Of a DNA stretch of 21,147 bases, positions 6,783 to 13,904 are shown piece by piece. Position 1 is the stretch's first letter. Each line of letters starts with the position of its first letter. The stretch is from SIG714 sp045629725 (lineage in GTDB: Bacteria; Bacillota; Clostridia; Oscillospirales; CAG-272). Location: contig JAZQRT010000152.1 of the NCBI GenBank assembly GCA_045629725.1, positions 1 to 21,147 of the forward strand, written 5' to 3'. Made by a program: the position numbers and the translations under genes. The notes below the pieces were generated by a model, which did not search any database, had not been told where the DNA came from, and saw only the letters and a program-made list of their open reading frames with translations.

Positions 6783-8666
6783 TTATTTTATTTCGTCAAT
6801 TGATACTACCTTAGCAGTCGGGAAATGTACCTCAAGAATGGTTTTAAAATCATATCCCACGGCTACCATTTCTTTTACACCGTTCTGTGAAAGTCCAACA
6901 CTATGTCCCCAGCCCATTCCGTCAAAGACAAAATTACTGCTGCTTCCGTTAAGTGTAACACTGTACTGCTTCACAACAACATTTGCAGAGAAAAGATCGG
7001 GAAGTCCGTTTTCCGTGAAATGCAAGCTTTCACCGTTTGCCGTAACCATGACGGTTCCTCTGGAGTCTATATTAAAGGTACCGCTTAAAAATTCGGAGCT
7101 TGATCCGTATTTTTCCGTAATATACGTCTTGAGAAGGGATATCTCTGAGCTATCAAGTGTACTTCCTATGGAATCAAGCACGTTTTTCGGCACTTGTACT
7201 GCAAGAGGACCTTTATAATTTGAGGAATACACGCTGTCATAGCAATCATAGCTATATACAGTCCGCTTCACCGTCTGTCCGCCTTTACCGACAACAAAGC
7301 AACTGCTGTTGAGCCCAAGCATTACCCTCAAGGTAGTAGCACCCGTCACAGTCTGACTGTTTCCGTACACGTCGGTGTAGGTTATTGAATACACGTGTGG
7401 GCTATCGTCGCACAAAGTGATTGCAACCTTTGCAATATTACCCTTTATATTCGTGCAATCGTCCTTTATCAAGTTATATAACTCATTCGGAGTATATTCT
7501 ACCGTCCATTTTGTATAGGAATTATAGCTTTTGTATTTTTCCCAAGGTGTTGGAACACCAACAAGGTGGGACTGCGCCGAGGTTGCCCAGGTGTCATCTA
7601 TTGCAACGGTACAGCCGCCCGCCGTTGAAGCATAAAATATATCCGCAAGCTTTCCCGAGGCATTTGCAAGTACAAGTCCTGCCGTTTCCTTGGAAGCCGA
7701 CACAACGTTATCATTAAGTCTGTCACTTCCTCGGTAGACTTGACAATGGGTTTCACTGCACAGGTCAAAATCATAGGATTTATGCTTATCTATACCGTCA
7801 TATGTATAGTTTCTTACCGCGATGGAAAATGCCTTTTGAACCTCATGTTCGGAGCTTGGAGAAATTTCATAGGACATTACACAGGCAATATACCTGTCGG
7901 TGGGAACTATGGTTATTATGCTTATACCATCCACGGAAGCATTTGTATATCTTCTGAATTCAAAAACACCTTCAAACAAAAGCTGATTTCGTCTGACGAT
8001 ATAGGACATCTCCCCTTCATTGCAAAGAGGTCTTACCGCTATAGCATACTCATCATCGGTTTGTGTATACCCTGTGACCACGTTTCCGGAGTTATCACAA
8101 ACATAAACGGTATCTGCATCCTCATAAACTATTCTGGTTTCAAGAACACCCTCAAGCCTTTTGGCGATCTTCAAAAGATACTCCTCAGTTTCAGCTTTAG
8201 AGGAAAAAGTTCCGAGCCTTATCTCACATTGACCGTCACCGGAAAAATGCTCAAAATAACTGATATCGTCCCCTGCGATAAGTGATGAAATCTCCGAGTT
8301 CAACTCTTCCCTTTCGGTTATCTTTCTTCCGTCCTTTTCATAGGAATATATAGCTGCAGAATAATATCCCGTTTTGATCTTTATCGTAAAGGCGCTTCCT
8401 CTGACAGTTCCGAGATACTCAAAGGTATCGTTGCTTTTTGACTGTACACCGTATTCCAAGCCGTAATCCGTTGTGAAGGAATATTCCTCCAAAACCGTTG
8501 AGGAATATGCAAGTCCTATTCTTACGTAATCAATGGATTCTGAATTCTCGCTCTCATTGTCAACAGCTGCAGACAAGCCCCACAGAAGCAAAACAAAAAA
8601 AACGGCGAAACAAATGAATCCAACGAGCGCAATCCTTTTCCAATTACGATGTTCGAGCTTCACCAT
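6783..8666 (-). CDS. SpoIID/LytB-family protein (cell-wall lytic transglycosylase type), long form
   Basis: 627 residues against about 340 for SpoIID of Bacillus. One membrane segment near the N-terminus (about 12-34) anchors it with the rest outside. Residues about 147-182 (IRLGTFSSKAETEEYLLKIAKR) resemble a SPOR peptidoglycan-binding repeat. The SpoIID domain begins at about 240: VMSYEISPSSEHEVQKAF carries the probable catalytic Glu267, ETHCQVYRG follows at 305-313, and GGCTVAIDDTW at about 350-360. The C-terminal signature is GMGWGHSVGLSQNG. SpoIID cleaves denuded glycan strands during engulfment; relatives also act in vegetative cells. There is an insertion of about 100 residues between GGCTVAIDDTW and the C-terminal signature compared with my memory of SpoIID. 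An RBS-like GGCGGTGAT precedes the start. A 42-residue membrane protein gene lies 42 bases upstream. True spoIID identity is not assured. Confidence 0.88.
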   Translation of the reverse strand: MVKLEHRNWKRIALVGFICFAVFFVLLLWGLSAAVDNESENSESIDYVRIGLAYSSTVLEEYSFTTDYGLEYGVQSKSNDTFEYLGTVRGSAFTIKIKTGYYSAAIYSYEKDGRKITEREELNSEISSLIAGDDISYFEHFSGDGQCEIRLGTFSSKAETEEYLLKIAKRLEGVLETRIVYEDADTVYVCDNSGNVVTGYTQTDDEYAIAVRPLCNEGEMSYIVRRNQLLFEGVFEFRRYTNASVDGISIITIVPTDRYIACVMSYEISPSSEHEVQKAFSIAVRNYTYDGIDKHKSYDFDLCSETHCQVYRGSDRLNDNVVSASKETAGLVLANASGKLADIFYASTAGGCTVAIDDTWATSAQSHLVGVPTPWEKYKSYNSYTKWTVEYTPNELYNLIKDDCTNIKGNIAKVAITLCDDSPHVYSITYTDVYGNSQTVTGATTLRVMLGLNSSCFVVGKGGQTVKRTVYSYDCYDSVYSSNYKGPLAVQVPKNVLDSIGSTLDSSEISLLKTYITEKYGSSSEFLSGTFNIDSRGTVMVTANGESLHFTENGLPDLFSANVVVKQYSVTLNGSSSNFVFDGMGWGHSVGLSQNGVKEMVAVGYDFKTILEVHFPTAKVVSIDEIK

Positions 8667-8708
8667 TTTATCACCGCCTTTTAATTTTTTACTTTTTACT
8701 TTTTAAAC

Positions 8709-8837
8709 TTAAAGAAGTGCCTCAAGCACTGTCCAGAAAATTCCGACAACCATCATGAATGCAAGAAAAAGACACATAACTCTTGTCCAAAGTGTTTTTT
8801 TGTCAGTTTTCTTATCTTGTTTTTTTTCGTTTGCCAT
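8709..8837 (-). CDS. Small single-pass membrane protein, 42 residues, function unknown
   Basis: Starts MANEKKQDKKTDKK, a strongly basic cytoplasmic tail, followed by one hydrophobic helix (about 19-41) ending in WTVLEALL at the C-terminus. The start at 8837 is chosen because AGGTG sits 7 bases upstream. A longer reading from TTG 8915 would begin inside the -35 element of the promoter. A clean SigA promoter drives it, with a leader of about 40 bases, and the SpoIID-family gene follows 42 bases after, so the two are probably co-transcribed. The shape (Lys-rich tail plus one C-terminal helix) recalls tiny Firmicute membrane proteins such as Prli42 or DUF4044 members, but I see no specific signature and do not assign it to either. 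Confidence 0.75.
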   Translation of the reverse strand: MANEKKQDKKTDKKTLWTRVMCLFLAFMMVVGIFWTVLEALL

Positions 8838-8886
8838 CTTTATCACCTCTTGACTAAACAATATGAGAAAAACCAATACACAGGAT

Positions 8887-8915
8887 ATTATATCATATAC
8901 TGATTGAAATTTCAA
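8887..8915 (-). promoter_or_regulatory. SigA promoter for the small membrane protein/SpoIID unit
   Basis: On the reverse strand, TTGAAA (8910-8915), a 17-base spacer and a perfect TATAAT (8887-8892). A 12-base palindrome TTGAAATTTCAA (8904-8915) covers the -35 element and could be an operator or chance. Confidence 0.85.
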
Positions 8916-8969
8916 CTGTTATTTTTTTTGTTTACAATTTTTTTCACATATATTTCTTACTGACGCACG

Positions 8970-9014
8970 AAATAAAGGCGCGGATCTTGTGGCTTGCCGC
9001 TTTATCCACGCCTT
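8970..9014 (-). terminator. Intrinsic terminator after the ParC/GyrA-like gene
   Basis: On the reverse strand, AAGGCGTGGAT and ATCCGCGCCTT (forward positions 9004-9014 and 8975-8985) form an 11-bp stem with one wobble pair, followed by TATTTCG. It closes the prfA-Sua5-topoisomerase operon. Confidence 0.8.
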
Positions 9015-9028
9015 GTTTCATATTTTCC

Positions 9029-11233
9029 TCACACGCCAACGCCTGTTGCAGGTATCTTTATCTTTTTTGGAGACTTTGCAAATTTCATTCTGTCCCCGTC
9101 AAAAATCTCAGCTTTTTCCACCTTTCCGTTCTTTTTAAGTGAGAAAAGCGTTACACCCTGAGCACTTCTCGTTGTGCTTTGCGGTATAAGTGAGCTTGAT
9201 ATCTGTATGCACTTTCCGTCGTTTGACCATATAACAAGCTCCACGGGAGTGCCGCCATCTTCCGAAAAAGCAGCCACTATGGGTGATTTATCCGAATATG
9301 CTCCCTTAAGCTTTGAGCGGTTTCCCTTTGTTTCATACGCCGTGATCGGAACCTTTACTCCCTTTCCGTTTTCAAATATGAAAATGATATTCGTTGCGGG
9401 ATCATATTCCTTCAAGGGCTTTAAGAAAAGGAAGTCCTCTCCCTTGTCAAACTTGAGCTTTACGGGAACAAAATCTCCCATAAGTGAGGATTTCGTTGTT
9501 TCAAAGTCCGCAACCTTACCCTTATAGCACTGTGCCTTATTTGAGAAGAAAAGAAGTGTATCCACGTTTGCTCTTTCCTCGTTGAGTATTACCTCGTCGC
9601 CCGTTTTCACGGTCTGTTCATCGTTACCTCTGAGGGACTGAAGAGTGATCTTTTTGAAATATCCCTCCCTTGTCATTACGATCCTCACAGGATAGTCCTC
9701 CACCGTTTCCTCCTTAACATAGGTTGTTACCTCATGTATCGGAACGATCTGGGTTTTCCTCGGCTTTTTATACTTTGCCTTTATTTCCTCAAGCTGTTTT
9801 ATGATAAGCTTTTTCTGAAGCTTTTCGCTCTTTATAAGCTTTTCAAGCTCTGCGATCTCGCGGCGAAGCTTATCCGTTTCCGCAATTCTGTTGAGAATAT
9901 ATTCACGGTTCAAATGACGGAGCTTGATATCTGCAATATAATCCGCTTGGATCTTATCGATTGAAAATCCTGTCATAAGGTTTGGAACCACCTCGGATTC
10001 CTTTTTGGTACCGCGAATGATCTTTATCGCCTTATCAATATCAAGAAGTATCTTTCCAAGGCCTTCAAGCAAATGAAGCTTCTCAAGCTTCTTGTTAAGG
10101 TCAAATTCACATTCCCTGCGAACGCATCCGAGTCTGAACCTTATCCACTCGTTCAGTATTCCTATAACTCCCAGCTGATAGGGATTTTGATTGATTATTA
10201 CGTTAAAATTAGGACTTATTGTGCTTTCAAGTGGTGTCATTTTGAAAAGCTTTGCCATAATCTTTTCTACGTCCGCGCCCTTTTTGAGATCAATTACATA
10301 TTTAAGTCCCGAAAGGTCCGTTTCATCTCTGCAATCGGATATTTCCTTGATGGTATCATTTTTGATGATGTCGCATATTTTATCGTGAATCGCCTCAACC
10401 GTTGTTGAATCGGGAATTTCGTCGATCTCGATACAATTTGATTTCGCATCATACTTGTATCTTGCCCGCATCTTGAAGCTACCCTTACCCGTTTTGTATA
10501 TCTCTGCCATCTGCGCTCTGTCATAAAGCAGTATACCGCCTCCGGAAAAATCGGGAGCGGGCATTATATCAAGGATCTTGTCCACGTCGCAGGAAGGATC
10601 GGAAAGCACCTCGATGGTCGCATTACAAACCTCCTCTAAATTAAAGGAGCATATCCTTGTTGCGATACCTACCGCAATACCCGTGTTTTGTGAAACGAGG
10701 ATATTGGGGAAGGATGTGGGCAGGAGCTTTGGCTCCGTTTGAGTATTGTCATAATTCGGAATGAAATCCACGGCGTTTTTATCAATTCCGCGGAATATCT
10801 CCTGACAAAACTCATCGAGCCTTACGTTTGTATAACGGGATGCAGCAAATGCCTCCGTTGAATAATGAGTACCAAAATGTCCCTTTGAATCAATAAACGG
10901 GTGCAAAAGCGCCTGATAGTCCCTTGTAAGTCTAACCATGGTTTCATATATGGACATATCTCCGTGAGGGTTCAGCTTCATCGTTTCTCCCACCACGTTC
11001 GCACTCTTCGTTCTGTGGGCAGTACTGTTCAGTCCCATTTTATACATTGTATAAAGTATTTTTCTGTGAGCGGGCTTAAAGCCGTCTATCTCGGGTATGG
11101 CTCTTGAAATGATTACGCTCATGGCATAGGGCATGTAGTTGACTTCAAGAGTTTCCGTTATATCCTGATCCTTTGCAGGATTCTGTTTGGTAAAATCCTC
11201 TTCCGCCTTTATGACGGTCTTTTTTCTTGCCAT
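9029..11233 (-). CDS. Type IIA DNA topoisomerase subunit A, ParC/GyrA-like, divergent form
   Basis: 734 residues, shorter than a usual GyrA (about 820-870). It is the DNA-cleaving subunit that works with a GyrB/ParE ATPase, which is not in this window. The winged-helix breakage domain is N-terminal: catalytic Tyr134 in FAASRYTNVRL and the quinolone-determining stretch NPHGDMSIYETMVRL (88-102). A tower and long coiled coil (about 375-500, LRREIAELEKLIKSEKLQKK) and a short beta-pinwheel C-terminal domain (about 505-734) follow. No GyrA-box (QRRGGKG-like) is visible, which favours decatenation (topo IV type) over supercoiling. The position equivalent to E. coli GyrA Ser83 is Met93, with Ser94 next and Glu97 at the Asp87 position. 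GGAG 7 bases before ATG 11233 sets the start. It lies only 2 bases after the Sua5-like gene, hence the same operon. Confidence 0.9.
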   Translation of the reverse strand: MARKKTVIKAEEDFTKQNPAKDQDITETLEVNYMPYAMSVIISRAIPEIDGFKPAHRKILYTMYKMGLNSTAHRTKSANVVGETMKLNPHGDMSIYETMVRLTRDYQALLHPFIDSKGHFGTHYSTEAFAASRYTNVRLDEFCQEIFRGIDKNAVDFIPNYDNTQTEPKLLPTSFPNILVSQNTGIAVGIATRICSFNLEEVCNATIEVLSDPSCDVDKILDIMPAPDFSGGGILLYDRAQMAEIYKTGKGSFKMRARYKYDAKSNCIEIDEIPDSTTVEAIHDKICDIIKNDTIKEISDCRDETDLSGLKYVIDLKKGADVEKIMAKLFKMTPLESTISPNFNVIINQNPYQLGVIGILNEWIRFRLGCVRRECEFDLNKKLEKLHLLEGLGKILLDIDKAIKIIRGTKKESEVVPNLMTGFSIDKIQADYIADIKLRHLNREYILNRIAETDKLRREIAELEKLIKSEKLQKKLIIKQLEEIKAKYKKPRKTQIVPIHEVTTYVKEETVEDYPVRIVMTREGYFKKITLQSLRGNDEQTVKTGDEVILNEERANVDTLLFFSNKAQCYKGKVADFETTKSSLMGDFVPVKLKFDKGEDFLFLKPLKEYDPATNIIFIFENGKGVKVPITAYETKGNRSKLKGAYSDKSPIVAAFSEDGGTPVELVIWSNDGKCIQISSSLIPQSTTRSAQGVTLFSLKKNGKVEKAEIFDGDRMKFAKSPKKIKIPATGVGV

Positions 11234-11235
11234 TT

Positions 11236-12276
11236 TTATTCTCCGATTTTATTAATGGTTCTGATATCAAAGCCCGATGCCTTGATAAGTCTGTTATACA
11301 CAGCATATCCAATACCTTCAAGACGGGGCATATCCGCATATACTGTTTTTATTTCTTCTATTTTATCAAATTCCCGCAATTTACGGAAAAGATTGTGTGC
11401 CATATCTTTTGCAGAAGTACGATCACCGTAGGAAAGAGCATATTTTCCGAGTTTCCTTGCACTTGCCTCGTCTGTAAGGAAGCCCACGCTCTCCTCACAC
11501 GCCCTTTCTGCCATATACTCAAATATCGCCTCATCATCACCCACAAGCACAATGACCTTTGCGTTTGGCGCATAATGGCGGTATTTCATTCCGGGAGCTG
11601 CAGGTTTATCTCCTTCCCCAAGCTTTTTTGAGGAAAGATCCGTAACCTCCGCTCCGCCGCAAGCCGCGCTGAGCATTTCGGGTGTAATAGCGCCGGGGCG
11701 AAGCAAGGATATCGTGCCGTCCTTCTCGCTTCTGACAATAGTAGATTCAAGTCCCACGTCGCACTCGCCGCCGCAAAGTATCACATCTGCTCTGCCCTGC
11801 ATATCCGTTATAACGTCCTCGGGACAGGTTGGACTAGGCTTGCCCGATATATTTGCCGACGGCGCGGCTATCGGTACGCCGGATTCCTCGATCAATTTAA
11901 GCGCAACGTGATTCATTGGAACTCTGACGGCAACGGTATCAAGTCCTCCTGTGACCGTCATGGGAATACACTTCCTTTTGGGCAAGATAACGGTTATGGG
12001 TCCCGGCATAAAACACTCTGCAAGTCTATAAAACACCGAGTCGGTATAACAATACTTCTCTGCATCCTCCGGTCTTGCAAGATGTATTATAAGGGGATTG
12101 TCGGAAGGGCGTCCCTTTGCCGCATATATCTTCCTTGCCGCCTCACTGTCAAGCGCCGATGCACCGAGTCCATACACGGTTTCTGTGGGAAAAACCACAA
12201 GCCCTCCGTTTTTTATCACCTCGGAGGCAAATTCTATATCCTTTTTTTGGGGTTCTTCAAAAATCTTCGTTTCCAT
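11236..12276 (-). CDS. ywlC: L-threonylcarbamoyladenylate synthase, Sua5/YwlC type
   Basis: 346 residues: an N-terminal YrdC domain (about 10-200) plus a C-terminal Sua5 domain (about 205-346), the two-domain form seen in Bacillus YwlC. It makes threonylcarbamoyl-AMP from threonine, bicarbonate and ATP, the first step of t6A formation at position 37 of ANN-decoding tRNAs. Key motifs are PTETVYGLG (30-38), KGRPSDNPL (54-62, the KxR motif), SANISGKPSPT in the synthase core, and PGMKYRHYAPNA at the linker to the Sua5 domain. ATG 12276 is chosen because it follows the prfA stop by one base and GGAGAT lies upstream inside prfA. A TTG 48 bases further back would overlap prfA and has no clear RBS. 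It is co-transcribed with prfA and the topoisomerase gene. The prmC gene often found between prfA and this gene is missing. Confidence 0.95.
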   Translation of the reverse strand: METKIFEEPQKKDIEFASEVIKNGGLVVFPTETVYGLGASALDSEAARKIYAAKGRPSDNPLIIHLARPEDAEKYCYTDSVFYRLAECFMPGPITVILPKRKCIPMTVTGGLDTVAVRVPMNHVALKLIEESGVPIAAPSANISGKPSPTCPEDVITDMQGRADVILCGGECDVGLESTIVRSEKDGTISLLRPGAITPEMLSAACGGAEVTDLSSKKLGEGDKPAAPGMKYRHYAPNAKVIVLVGDDEAIFEYMAERACEESVGFLTDEASARKLGKYALSYGDRTSAKDMAHNLFRKLREFDKIEEIKTVYADMPRLEGIGYAVYNRLIKASGFDIRTINKIGE

Positions 12277-12277
12277 T

Positions 12278-13348
12278 TTATGCAAGATCTCCGTTTTTGA
12301 GTCTTTCTGCGGTATCTGCCGCAATTATTGCATCGATCATATCACCGATATCTCCGTTGAGAAATCCCTCAAGACTGTGCAGGGTAAGACCTATTCTATG
12401 GTCTGTAACTCGGCTTTGAGGATAGTTATACGTTCTGATCCTCTCGCTTCTGTCCCCTGTACCGACCTGACTCTTTCTTTCGGAGGCGATCTTATCCGTC
12501 TGCTCCTGCATCTTCATATCATAGAGCTTTGCTCTGAGCATCTTCATTGCCTTATCCTTGTTTTTGAACTGGCTTCTTTCGTCCTGACACTCAATTACGA
12601 TACCCGTGGGCTTGTGTGTAAGTCTTACCGCGGACTCGGTCTTGTTTATATGCTGACCTCCCGCTCCGCTGGACTTACAGCTTTCTATGACGATATCGGC
12701 GGGGTTTATATTTACCTCCACCTCCTCTGCCTCGGGAAGCACTGCCACCGTTACCGTTGAGGTGTGTATTCTTCCCTGGCTTTCCGTTTCGGGAACTCTT
12801 TGTACTCTGTGCACTCCCGATTCAAATTTAAATCTTGAAAAGGCTCCCTCTCCGTCAACTGAAAATGAAACCTCCTTGAATCCTCCAAGTCCCGTTTCGT
12901 TAAGGCTTATAAGCTCCGTTTTATATCCCATTTTATCGGAGTACATATTATACATTCTGTAAAGCACATAGGCAAACAGCGCCGCTTCCTCGCCTCCCGC
13001 TCCCGCTCTTATTTCTATTATTACGTTTTTATCGTCGTTAGGGTCTCTTGGAAGAAGCATGACCTTGAGCTCTTGCTCCGTAATCTCGATCTTTTCCTTA
13101 AGCTCCTCATATTCAAGCTCGGCAAGGGCTTTCATCTCCTTGTCCTCAGATTCCATGAGATCCTTTGCATCCTCAAAGTCACTGACATATCTTTTATATT
13201 CTCTGTATTTTTCAACTATGGGTGTGAGTAATTTATACTCCTTCATCAGCTTGCGGTATTCCTCCATATCGGAAGTAGCACTCTCGCTTGAAAGCTTTTC
13301 TCCCACCGCTTCATATTTCTTCTCTGCTTCTCCTAATTTGTTTAACAT
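12278..13348 (-). CDS. prfA: Peptide chain release factor 1
   Basis: 356 residues, the standard RF1 length. It recognises UAA and UAG in the ribosomal A site and triggers peptide release. The GGQ motif is at 230-232 in SSGAGGQHINKTES. The stop-codon-reading tripeptide region is RVPETESQG (184-192), where PET takes the place of the PxT motif. Its context, HRVQRVPETESQGRIHTST, is of RF1 rather than RF2 type. An N-terminal helical domain spans 1-100. The RBS is weak (AAGGT, spacing about 9). It is first in a tight operon: the stop at 12278 is followed one base later by the Sua5-like start. The upstream gap of 89 bases holds a strong terminator for the preceding gene, and no convincing promoter could be picked out in the remaining 50 bases. 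Confidence 0.97.
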   Translation of the reverse strand: MLNKLGEAEKKYEAVGEKLSSESATSDMEEYRKLMKEYKLLTPIVEKYREYKRYVSDFEDAKDLMESEDKEMKALAELEYEELKEKIEITEQELKVMLLPRDPNDDKNVIIEIRAGAGGEEAALFAYVLYRMYNMYSDKMGYKTELISLNETGLGGFKEVSFSVDGEGAFSRFKFESGVHRVQRVPETESQGRIHTSTVTVAVLPEAEEVEVNINPADIVIESCKSSGAGGQHINKTESAVRLTHKPTGIVIECQDERSQFKNKDKAMKMLRAKLYDMKMQEQTDKIASERKSQVGTGDRSERIRTYNYPQSRVTDHRIGLTLHSLEGFLNGDIGDMIDAIIAADTAERLKNGDLA

Positions 13349-13397
13349 TTTTTGTTACCTTATTACCAATCATTTAATTGTATTTCTCAAATTTACG

Positions 13398-13435
13398 AAA
13401 ACGGCACCGTCACATTTCTCGGACGGTGCCTTTAA
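13398..13435 (-). terminator. Intrinsic terminator after the methylglyoxal-synthase-like gene
   Basis: GGCACCGTC (13403-13411) and GACGGTGCC (13422-13430) form a perfect 9-bp GC-rich stem. On the reverse strand it is followed by GTTTTCG, with TTTAATTT on the opposite side. It lies 8 bases beyond the gene's stop and insulates it from prfA. Confidence 0.85.
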
Positions 13436-13437
13436 TT

Positions 13438-13872
13438 TCATTTCTTTGCGGTTTTACGCTGATTATAGGCCGAACGAGGATTTACTATCTCTCTCCAATC
13501 GAGATCTCCTCTTTCAAGAGCTCTGACAAGCACCTCTGCTGTTGCGAGATTTGTTGCAACGGGTACATTGTATACATCACACATACGGAGCATATCTATA
13601 TCATCACTATTGATATAGCCCTCCTTATTCGTATCACGGAAAAACAAAAGCAGATCGATCTCGTTATATGCAATTCTCGATGTAACCTGTTCCGCTCCGC
13701 CGAGACTTCCGGACAGCAAGCTTTCAATCTGCATTCCGGTAGATTCGCTTATATACTTAGCTGTCTTACTTGTGGCGCAAAGTCGATGCTTTGTAAGTAT
13801 TCCGCAATAGGCAATACAGAATTCTACCATAAGTTCTTTTTTCTTGTCATCAGCGATAATTGCAATTTCCAT
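13438..13872 (-). CDS. Methylglyoxal-synthase-like protein lacking the catalytic residues (probable pseudoenzyme)
   Basis: 144 residues, close to normal MgsA length. The scaffold is clearly clostridial MgsA: KKKELMVEFCIAY, SRIAYNEIDLLLFFRD, NVPVATNLATAEVLVRALE and RGDLDWREIVNP. MgsA converts dihydroxyacetone phosphate to methylglyoxal and phosphate. The residues that do this are altered. The usual AHD is ADD (D8 for His). The phosphate-binding ATGTTG is ATSKTA (33-38). The catalytic Asp of GGDQQ is Ala60 (GGAEQ). The His in the PHxPD loop is Ile87 (GYINSD). Activity is therefore unlikely, while selection has kept the fold and a full-length frame with a good RBS (GGAGAGAG). It lies 32 bases after a MinD-like gene with a defective P-loop. 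In clostridia mgsA commonly sits near minCDE/rodA, so this may be a diverged remnant of that cluster. Confidence 0.85.
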   Translation of the reverse strand: MEIAIIADDKKKELMVEFCIAYCGILTKHRLCATSKTAKYISESTGMQIESLLSGSLGGAEQVTSRIAYNEIDLLLFFRDTNKEGYINSDDIDMLRMCDVYNVPVATNLATAEVLVRALERGDLDWREIVNPRSAYNQRKTAKK

Positions 13873-13904
13873 AGTCTCTCTCCTTTATTATGTATTCTTA
13901 TAAT

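Noticed and set aside
7740..8285. A 181-codon forward frame opposite the SpoIID-family gene
   Set aside because: It lies entirely antisense to a well-supported gene, has no RBS and no recognisable motif.
12098..12760. A 220-codon forward frame opposite the Sua5-type gene and prfA
   Set aside because: Antisense to two conserved genes; composition and lack of motifs mark it as a shadow frame.
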